From assembly GCA_037355855.1 (NCBI GenBank), contig CM074761.1:6157346-6221345 (forward strand): a stretch of DNA of 64,000 nt, given 5' to 3'. This document shows, piece after piece, positions 50,656-59,400 of the stretch. The first letter of the stretch is position 1, and every line of letters starts with the position of its first letter. The position numbers and the translations under genes are program-made. This DNA is from Pseudo-nitzschia pungens. Lineage: Eukaryota > Bacillariophyta > Bacillariophyceae > Bacillariales > Bacillariaceae. The notes below the pieces were generated by a model. It ran no database searches, was not told the origin of the DNA, and saw nothing but the letters and a program-made list of their open reading frames with translations.

Positions 50656-51403
50656 GGTGGGTTGATCAGTTGTCTAATAATTTATTTTGGTTACACTATT
50701 ACTGTTATCCTGTTGCTTTGTGCTGAACTGGGCAAGAATGATTGCTCCAGTTCTTCCAGTTTTCAGTTCTAGATTAAGTTGCTCTCGTGATAACTCGTGT
50801 TATAACTGATTTTCCCCCTGGTCTGTTCAGTGGTGGGAGTTGTTTCTCTCTTTAGCTCACGGGAATCCTGTGGTTCCCCGGAGTTGTTTCTGTTTTTATT
50901 TCGTGGGATTCGATTCCCGTGGTTCTCCGGCGTTGCTTCTTTATTAAGCTGTCACCGGGCCGGTCCCACTTCTCGTTTACCCGTGGGATTAGTGGTGTTT
51001 GGGTATTTGATGTATACCTTTCCGGATATCTGTATATTTTGGTTTTGGTTGGCATACCCTTTTCGGTCTGTCCATCCACTCAGAGTTGGTCCAATTAGTC
51101 CATTCACTGATTTATGTGTCACTTTTTCAGTGTGTATTTTCGAGTTTTTCGATTATTTCCTGTTGTCGACCATGGTCCTGTTTAGGTACTTAGGTGTCTC
51201 TGTTGCTGCTGTTGCTCCCTTCTTTGAGCGCTAACAGTTGCTGGGGTCGGTCTTCCTTGTGCTGCAGACACTGGATATCCTTCTCCCTGTTTTGCTTCTC
51301 TGTGCCTCCATTTTTTCCGGCAGTCTTTCGATCTCGTCGGCGCCTTGACCGATCGATCTCTTTCTGCTCATGGTCATCAGCACTCAGCTTGATTTTAAAA
51401 TCA
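50656..51403 (-). other. Gypsy-1 5' leader
   Basis: About 750 bp between the 5' LTR and gag. It contains GTGGTTCCCCGGAGTTGTTTCT-like repeats near 50870-50935 (two copies). Adjacent to the LTR is TGATTTTAAAATCA (51390-51403), a perfect 14-bp palindrome at the primer-binding position. Confidence 0.75.
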
Positions 51404-51592
51404 TGCCATACCCCGGGTCTACTAGTGATTAGAATAGTAGTGATATGCAAATTGTGAGCTCTATTGATTAGTCCATTTGCTACAGTTCTAAGAGCCCTCC
51501 GAATCAGCGATTCTGTCGACTCGCCGATTGTTTTTATCCTTATCCTTAATCCAGTCCCGTGTGCGCTCGTGACTGTATTTTGGTGCACGGCA
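51404..51592 (-). repeat. Gypsy-1 5' LTR
   Basis: 189 bp, identical to 40058-40246, followed by the target duplication CTACT at 51593-51597. Confidence 0.93.
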
Positions 51593-52055
51593 CTACTAGC
51601 ATCCTGTCTACTACTAGTAGTAGTGTCCCCATTAATCCTGTACAGTTCCATCTATATCTTAGCATACTGTATCTCTAATAATATAGAGCTGCTAAGAGCT
51701 AAGGTATGTACATCTGGTACAAATCCTACTGGATGGGCCCATCATCCTGTCCAGCATACATATCAAAACAACGAGATGTAAGTTAGGATTCAACAAAATT
51801 ATGCCCTAAATAATGTTTACTTTTACTACTACTACTACTAGTAAAAAGAAATTGTCTTAAACCCACAACTCCACTCACCCTTCAGTCTTACTGTAACATA
51901 CACGCAGCAGTAATCATTATTGTACCCCTAGTACCCCTCTAGAGTAAGGTTACTTCGTAATTGGGTACAACAACATCAGCATCCTCTGGAACAACATGGT
52001 TGATTTAATTTTTTTCTAAGAATTCAAATTTTTCCCGCCCCCCCGTGCACTACTC
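51593..52055. other. repeat copy and AT-rich spacer right of Gypsy-1
   Basis: 51593-51770 continues the TAGCATCCTGTC / TATGTACATCTGGTACAAAT repeat that Gypsy-1 split. The rest, to 52055, is AT-rich with TACTAC microsatellite and no gene. Confidence 0.65.
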
Positions 52056-52350
52056 ACCAGCGCTTGGTGTCACTTTGACACCCGGGATCACTTTGACACT
52101 CGGGGTCACTTTGACACCTAAAAGTACCAGCGAGTGATAAGTGTCACTTTGACACCGGGTGGTGTCACTTTGTTGATACCGGGTGTCACTTTGACACTCG
52201 TTCATATGTGGACAGTATTTTTCTACTTCTCTTGTGAATGTCAAAGTGACACCTGGTGTCAAAATGACACGAAAGTATCAGCAAGTGTCAAGTGTCAACG
52301 TGACACCGGGGGTCACTTTGACCCCGTGTGTCACTTTGACACTGATTCGG
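52056..52350. repeat. GTGTCACTTTGACAC palindromic repeat cluster
   Basis: About ten copies of TGTCACTTTGACAC with spacers CCGGG, CTCGG or CCTAAAAG, in both orientations (GTCAAAGTGACACC on the right half). Each unit can itself fold, since GTGTCA and TGACAC are complementary around CTT. Function unknown. Confidence 0.8.
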
Positions 52351-52662
52351 TGTGGGGAGGACCGGGAATTTTTGAAATTTGTCAAAAAACAACAATCAAC
52401 GATGTTCCTGTGACATCCAATAAATTTTTTTTTAAAAAAGAAGAAGAAATAATGATAATAATATTGTAAGGTTTACTTCGTAAGGTTACTTCGTACTTCG
52501 TAAGGTTACGAACGCGTTCTTCGTACAAGTGTCAAATCATCCGTACTAAACGGTAATCTTACCCATAAGGTTACCGATAAGATTACGCGTTGAATTGAAT
52601 TTACTCTTTGCGCGCTATCTCAACATATTGCGAGAGGGACTCGAACGAATTCAACTGCGACG

Positions 52663-55041
52663 ATGGACGAAACGAAAACAAACACAAAAACGAAAACGAA
52701 AACAACAATGATGCATCCCCTTCTTTTGAAGAACATCACGGATGATGCCATCCTTACTGCCACGAAGTATGTTCGGTTTCCTTGCAGACGTCAACCCCAT
52801 CATCAACATCGCAGTCGTCGTAGTAGTCGTCGTCGTCGTCGGTTGCACCGCCCCGGATGCTTGTCGCTGTCGCTGTCGATGTCATCGTCGTTCGAGTTTT
52901 TGGTCGTCCTTCTCGCAGTTGCAGCTACGGCTGCTATGGGCAGCGAACAACACACATCACGTGGTGGTGTTATTGCAGCAACCAGAAATCGAAATGCTCC
53001 ATGCGCAAGAACCACAAACACAGCAAACATCAACAATCATAACAATGATAATCATGATCGTGATAATCCATGCAACACCAACACTAACACTTGCGCCTGC
53101 GCACATTACCGGGGCCGAACCGCGATCACCACAACCACAACCACCACCACCACAGCAAATCGCATTCCACGAGGCGGAGCGAACCGCTTCTTGCCGGACG
53201 ACAACAACGACAATTCGGAGAAAATCAATCCCGTGCGGCGTAGGTGGGGGAACCGCCGAAGCGAAGGCTCTGCATTTGCGAATGCCACTACCACTGCGAG
53301 CAGCAGCAGCAGCAGCAGCAGCAGCAGTCACTCCCCCGTCGTCTATCAATACTTTGGAAAATCGCGGATCCGGGGATCCCATCACACAAATTCCCCTCAC
53401 AACACGGGCGTGCATTATAGCAACAACAGCAACAACCGCAACCACCACCACCACAACTATAATTTCAACGAGGCAACCCCCAACTTTATTTTGCTGGGAC
53501 CCAACGTGGACCACTGGAAGACGGTGGGTCAGACCCTCGCGTCGCGGGGCTTCAACGTAATGGCCTGCGAGCGAATGATCGACCGGGAACAACGCAATGG
53601 CAGCGATTCCGGCCCGAAATCGCGCCGGTACGAGGATGCCCCCGATTTGGTTCTGGAGATTCTAGGTGTGTGTGTCTGTGTCTGTGTCTGTGTCTGTGTG
53701 GTTTGGTTTGGTTTGGTTTGGTTTGGTTTGGTTTGGTTCGACTATTTTCATTTTTTCGATTGTGCTTTTACTGGGATTGTATCGGTGTTTGGGAGTGCTT
53801 GCTGTTCGAGCGAAAGACGGAGTGGGAGTCGTTGCTGCGTTGCGGTTCGTTTCTCACCCGTTCCGTTTTGTTCTATGGTGCAACCAACAAACCAATCGAC
53901 CAACCCGACAGATGCCCTCAAATGGGACCGGGCCGTTCTTGTGGGCTGCGACGACGAATCCGTCCTCGCTCTGGAAACCGCCATGATGCTGGCTCCCGAA
54001 CAAATCGCCGGTCTCATACTGTGCGGGGACCTTACCCGGGCGCATCGATTCGCGGCGGACGCCGAAGGCATGACCGGCGGCGCGAATGCGAATGCCAACG
54101 CGAACGCGAACAATGCCAAGCTGGATTCCTTCTTGCACCGCAACCTCGATTGCCCATTCGTCATTGTCTGGGACGGAGGCCTCCGGGACGAAAACGAAAG
54201 CCCTGGCTACAATACCAACATCATCAACAACAACAATAACAATAACAACAATAATAAGAACAACTACTACAGCCATAATCACCACGGTGATTACGAGCCG
54301 GAAGACCGCTGCGTCGTTCTGGGGGGAGGAAGCGCTCCCCACCGCACCAAGCCGGAGTATTTCGCGTGGGTCCTGGCGCGATTCGTGGAGGAAAAGCTGG
54401 AATACCACCCCCGGGACTATCTCGGTGGCAAGGCGAGGCCGTTCTCGCGCGGCGCAAACGACAATGACAACAAGAACGGTGGCGATCCCGATGACGATGA
54501 CGACCCCACCACCCCTTCAAAGAGAAGACGAGCCGGAAAGGGAGTGAGAGGAATCCTCCGCAATCTCAACCTCCCCTTCGGCATCGACTCGCTCGTCTCC
54601 CCGGAGGGCCGTCTGTTGCTGGGGAGGGCGGTGGCGGCGGCCATCTTCTACACGAGTTGCACCAAGGTGATTGTCGTCCAGTACGGAATTCTCAAGGCGG
54701 GGGTGATCTCCGTCAAGAACAGCGTCGACTCGGTCGGGGCACTCCGCCGGAAGGTCGTTCAGGCCACGGGGGCCTTTCTGGCGCACTACGGATACATTCC
54801 GCGACTGCTCCGGTTCCAATCGAAGCGGACCGGAGATCATTGCGATGGCAGCGGCAACGGCAACGACAACGAGGCGTTACCGGATCCAAAAAACGAAAGT
54901 CCCGGGGCAGAAGACGCGCACCACGAGCCAGGGGACGAAGACGAGAATGGGAACGACAGTGGCAACAACGACGAAGACGAAGAAGAAGAAGATTCCTTGC
55001 GCATCAAGCCCCTGTTTTTCTTGGACAACATCTTCACCTAA
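52663..55041 (+). CDS. alpha/beta-hydrolase-like host protein, one intron
   Basis: Proposed exons 52663-53665 and 53912-55041, 710 residues. The intron (53666-53911, 246 bp, GTGTGT...CGACAG, phase 1) is a GTGTCT/GGTTT microsatellite; its length is a multiple of three and has no stop, so the unspliced frame stays open. The N terminus is low complexity. A hydrophobic segment FEFLVVLLAVAATAAMG begins near 77, and a Met at 52879 would turn it into a signal peptide. The core shows FILLGPNVDHWKTVGQTLASRGFNVMACE and, across the intron, WDRAVLVGCDDESVLALE, MLAPEQIAGLILCGD, which fits the beta-strand / nucleophile-elbow / helix pattern of alpha/beta hydrolases. The elbow reads GCDDE (346-350), not GxSxG, so an Asp nucleophile or a non-catalytic protein is possible. 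Asn-rich insertions interrupt the domain; a hydrophobic segment near the C terminus and an acidic tail follow. Confidence 0.72.
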   Translation: MDETKTNTKTKTKTTMMHPLLLKNITDDAILTATKYVRFPCRRQPHHQHRSRRSSRRRRRLHRPGCLSLSLSMSSSFEFLVVLLAVAATAAMGSEQHTSRGGVIAATRNRNAPCARTTNTANINNHNNDNHDRDNPCNTNTNTCACAHYRGRTAITTTTTTTTTANRIPRGGANRFLPDDNNDNSEKINPVRRRWGNRRSEGSAFANATTTASSSSSSSSSSHSPVVYQYFGKSRIRGSHHTNSPHNTGVHYSNNSNNRNHHHHNYNFNEATPNFILLGPNVDHWKTVGQTLASRGFNVMACERMIDREQRNGSDSGPKSRRYEDAPDLVLEILGVCVCVCVCVCVVWFGLVWFGLVWFDYFHFFDCAFTGIVSVFGSACCSSERRSGSRCCVAVRFSPVPFCSMVQPTNQSTNPTDALKWDRAVLVGCDDESVLALETAMMLAPEQIAGLILCGDLTRAHRFAADAEGMTGGANANANANANNAKLDSFLHRNLDCPFVIVWDGGLRDENESPGYNTNIINNNNNNNNNNKNNYYSHNHHGDYEPEDRCVVLGGGSAPHRTKPEYFAWVLARFVEEKLEYHPRDYLGGKARPFSRGANDNDNKNGGDPDDDDDPTTPSKRRRAGKGVRGILRNLNLPFGIDSLVSPEGRLLLGRAVAAAIFYTSCTKVIVVQYGILKAGVISVKNSVDSVGALRRKVVQATGAFLAHYGYIPRLLRFQSKRTGDHCDGSGNGNDNEALPDPKNESPGAEDAHHEPGDEDENGNDSGNNDEDEEEEDSLRIKPLFFLDNIFT

Positions 55042-56130
55042 ACGGTGTTCTCGTCTCCGTTACGTGTAGAGCCAGCGAGTGAATACGAGCGAGCGAATGC
55101 ATGCATGAGGGAAAGAAGAAAGGAATCAAGCAATCCTCTGTGGAAGATACCGTACTACTACAAGCCGGGAAGCCATAGAACAGGCCCCATTGCGTGGTCC
55201 GTTCGGAAGGGAACGCAGTGAGGCAACCAGTCAGTCCGTAAGTCAGACATGGCATGCGTCCTATTTGCGGTTTTCTATGAGCTCGCAATTTTGGATAGGT
55301 AGTGCCTGGAAGGAGTACGTTTGGAGTGTGATAGTGCTGCTACTACTACGAGTCCGACACCGATTCCCTCGTTGTGTTCCGAACACCAAAAATGGAGAAC
55401 TTGAAAGAGTTTGTTAGTACAGCACGGAAATTGATTGAAAATTGAGTGAGTAATGATCATTGACCTAATTCACAATAGCGTGCTCTGTCAATTTTGACAT
55501 TATTTTGTCATTAGGTACTAAACGTGTACCCGTGAAAAACTAAAATGGATCACGTTTACCAAAATGGATCACGTGGAGTGACAGCATAACTTACTTGCTT
55601 CTTACCACAAGTGATTACGAAGAAATAAATAAGCGTGGTAACGCAGAAACATGCTACCCCATTAAGGTTTAAGGTATTTTTTGTGTAAAAGTTGTTTTCC
55701 CGTAAAAGGCAGCAGAAGTCCAACGACCAAATTTGAATTTTTTTAAAAAACAAGAATGACCCGTTTAGAGAAACTCAGTATCTGTGCAAGAAACTCAATA
55801 TCTGCGCAAGAAACTCAATACTGTATCTGCGCAAGAAACTCAATATCTGCGCATACTCGCATGCTTGATACAATTAAAAAAAAAATTTGTTGCAATTACT
55901 AGTAAGTTAGCCGGAACTTTCCCTACACTTTGTCTGTGTCGCTACCTCTAAACACTGATAACTTTTTAACTATTAGGAGTTAGACAAGAAGAAAAACATG
56001 GTCATGGGGCTTACGTTGAGCTCTTTCTAACTGTCACAATAATTAAAAATCGAGTATGTCGACCTCTGTCGTATCTCTGGAAACCAGAAGAAAACGACCG
56101 AAGATAGAAGATAGAAATAGTTGTGTTGAT
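55042..56130. other. intergenic region, no gene recognised
   Basis: AT-rich. A 19-23 bp unit (AAGAAACTCAATATCTGCGC) is repeated four times at 55769-55850, and a direct repeat AAAATGGATCACGT lies at 55542 and 55560. No coding evidence. Confidence 0.55.
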
Positions 56131-56135
56131 AATTT

Positions 56136-56418
56136 CTGAATTAAGGAATTATGAATGAAATTAGATAAAAGATAAAATAGAATGTTTCTCGTACAACGCC
56201 GTGTTGAAAGAATTCAAACAGACGTAGAGAAACTCGGAATGGTCTTGAAGAACATAAAGAACAGTTCTTCAAAGAACCTAGAGTCATAGAGAACCTGAGT
56301 CGGGGACATCAGTCATAGAGAACCTTGAAGTTGATAGAAACATTGTTTTGTTTCTTAAAATATAAATGGTTTGTTTCTTGTATATTTCTTGTGTGTCGTA
56401 GTTTTGGGACATACGACA
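56136..56418 (-). repeat. Gypsy-3 LTR (left), boundaries provisional
   Basis: Chosen from TG/CA ends, the end of identity with 61374 on the left and the purine-rich tract on the right. It contains CATAGAGAACCTGAGTC and the related CATAGAGAACCTTGAAG as an internal direct repeat. Confidence 0.55.
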
Positions 56419-56462
56419 TTATCTTTCTTCTCGAGATAGATCTTGTTGAACTTGGAAAGATC

Positions 56463-59400
56463 TCATGGGGAATGATAAGGCTTGATACGTCTGAGATTAA
56501 TCCGTTCAATGATATGCTCATTGCGAAGGAAAGATACAGTACCATTGGTGTGGACTTGAGTGATGGTGAATGGGCCAATTGCTCTGGAACCAAGCGCATC
56601 AGTCTTGTAGTTGAAGATCATGATCTGATCACCAATGTTGTAGTCATGGTGTTTACGACGCTTGTTTTCTCTGAGCGCATTCTGATCAATAACAGATTGG
56701 CGTTTGGATCTGAGGAGTTTGATATCAGTGATGATAGGGATTGGAAGGAACATATCACGATGGAAGGCAATAGCTCCAGGTGAAACACCAAATGTTTTAT
56801 GCACAGTGCATCTGACAGCAAATTGAGCAGAGGCAAAAACATTGTCAATGAGGTCAATAGCTTGTTGCAAATCCTGAGGAGGATTAGCATGAAGTTCAGT
56901 GCGCATGGCGGATTTCATAGTATCATGCACACGTTCCAAAACAGCATTGGCTTGAGGATTTTTGACTGTGGTTGGAACAGGCTTGATGTCAAGGTTAATA
57001 AGGTGAGATTGAAAATCAACATTGAGGTATTCAGAACCTTGATCAAAAATGCATCTGCTGGGTTTTGGATAGCGAGAAAGCCATGCATCGTTTAATGGTG
57101 CATAGATGGACATTTTACCTGAGGGATTCATTTGTGGAGCACGTTTGATTTCAAGGAGGTTAGTGCACATATCCATAATGGTGAAACCATTAAATTCAAC
57201 ATTACCAATATTTGGGATATTGACATTCCAAGGACCAATGGTGTCAATTGCAATAGTTTCCCAAGGGATGGAGAGTTCTTCACGAGTTGCAAGATGCCCA
57301 TAAGAAATGTGGGTATTTTTGTGGCGTTGACAAGCATCACAAGTCTTGCAATATTCAGCAACAGCATCCTTGAGCCCTGGAGAATAAATGTGGATGGATA
57401 TAGTTCGTGTCAAACGTTCAGCGCCTGCATGACCAAGTACATGATGATACCAGTTGATGGTGTCTTGGACAAGTGCATTTGGAAGGACAATTTTGGTTTG
57501 GTTGTTTTTAGAATAAACCTTGAGTTCAGTACCAGCGAAATCTTTGGTAGAATAATGCTTGGTGTTCTGGATGGTGGAATCTGCTGCTTGAGCCTTGGAG
57601 AGAGCATCAAAACGCAGAGGATATGCAGGAAGATCTGCAGGGTAATTGATAAAAAGATCAGCAATGGAAAGATCGGAAGTGTCAACCTTGGAGATTGGCT
57701 GAGTGTTTGGATCTTTGGAATCTTTGGAAGGAGAAACAGAAGGCAAACCCTGCTCCTCCTCCAAGGGAAGGCGCGAGAGGGCATCAGCGAGGATGTTGTC
57801 TTTGCCTTGGATGAACTTGAAAACAGGACTGAAATCTTCAAGGAGCATGCGCCAGGTCATAATTCTGTTGGATTGGAGATTTTGACGAGTGAGGTTTTCA
57901 TGGTCAGTGTAAACAATAATAATTGCACCCCAAAGAATAGTCCGGTATTCTTTGAAGACTTCCACAATGCAAAGCATTTCTTTGTCAATGGTTGGATATT
58001 TGAGTTGAGTGGAAGTGAGTTTCCTGGAGAAGCATGCAACAATTTTACCATTTTGAATAATCACAGCACCAAGTTGATAATCGGAGGCATCAGTGTAGAC
58101 ATCATAAGGGAGATTAGGATCAGGATATGTGAGGAGAATTTCCTCAGCAATCATGGTTTTGGCAGCTTTGAAGGCAGCAAACAATTCAGGAGTTGGCTTG
58201 ACCAGTCCACGAGCCTTGCCAGAGAGGGCAGTGAGAGGAGCCAAAATCTCAGCGCCCTTGCGCCAATGAGCCCGATAAAAATTAATCATGCCAATGAAGG
58301 AACGCAGATCAGTGGTGCTTTGTGGGAAAGCAAGTTTCAAAATGGGAGCAATCTTGTTGGGATTTGGAAGAATGCCAGTGGTGGTGATGATATGTCCAAG
58401 CCAAGGAGCGCGTTGTTGGAACCAGTGGCATTTGGCAGGCTTAACAGAGAAGTTGTTGGCTTGCAGGATGGACAAAACAGTGGAGACAGTTTTGCAGTGA
58501 GATTGAAAGGTATCGGAGAAGATACCAATGTCATCAATATAGACTTCAACACTGTTGAGGTTGATAAAAAGGGATTCCATACAGCCTTGCGCCCAACTTG
58601 GAGAGTTGAGAAAACCCATTGGAAGTCTGAGTAATCTGAATTTGCCAAAAGGAGTTACAAGCACACAGAGCCAAGTGGAAGGCTCATCCAATTTGAAGGT
58701 ATGGAATTGCATGCTGACATCAATAAGGGTGACATAGTTGAACCCACGGCGGCGATGGAAGATATCTTGGATCTTGGGCAAAGGATAGTGGAGTTTCTTG
58801 GTGACTTTGTTAAGTTCACAAAAATCAGAAATGATTCTGCAGGAGCCATCCGGCTTGGGGACAACAAAGGTTGGCATACCCCATTCAGTTGCATAACATC
58901 TTTCAAGAATTCCAAGTTTCACTTGGCGAAGGAGTTCAGTTTTAACAGCGTCTTGTTGATGGATAGGGATACTGTAGGGCTGCTTGATATGATATGGTTT
59001 TGCACCCGGTTGGAGTTCAATGTGGAATTCCTTGTGGGGGAAAATTCCAAGTTCTCTGTGAGAGAGACCTTCAAACAGAGGATGGTGTTTGGAGAGAATC
59101 TGAAGCAACTGGGATTGTTGGTCAGTGGAAAGATGGGTTTGGTTGGAAACCAGTTCTTGCAAATCAGTTTTCTCATATTTGGTTGCACTATCAACGTAGG
59201 ATTGAGAGGTTTGCGCGATGTAGGCTTCAGCAATGGAGTAGGGTTCATTGCTGATGATCTTCTGAACCAAGGTTTGATTGGTGAAGTAGGATCTTGGATG
59301 GAAGGGCATATCCTTATCAAACCAAGAAACAAGGGAGGCTTCAAAATCCATTTTGATGGCAAGCTTCTTCATAGTGGCACGTCCGATGATCAAATCGTAG

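Larger units (their letters stand above)
40058..51592 (-). mobile_element. Gypsy-1: Ty3/gypsy retrotransposon, gag interrupted by Gypsy-2
   Basis: Identical 189-bp LTRs (40058-40246, 51404-51592; TGCC...GGCA), flanked by CTACT (40053-40057, 51593-51597). The minus strand carries gag (start 50655, split), then protease, reverse transcriptase, RNase H, integrase in Ty3/gypsy order. Without Gypsy-2 and one GTCAC the element is 5836 bp and gag is continuous. Identical LTRs point to very recent insertion. Confidence 0.95.

Noticed and set aside
52742..53592. Long frames in other phases and antisense over the hydrolase-like gene
   Set aside because: They are built from Ala/Asn/His-rich microsatellite codons; only the chosen frame continues with a structured domain on both sides of the intron.
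57132..58634. 500-codon frame on the plus strand opposite Gypsy-3 pol (also 62375-63877)
   Set aside because: It lies wholly antisense to the intact reverse transcriptase-integrase region. It has no recognisable domain, and its openness follows from pol codon bias.
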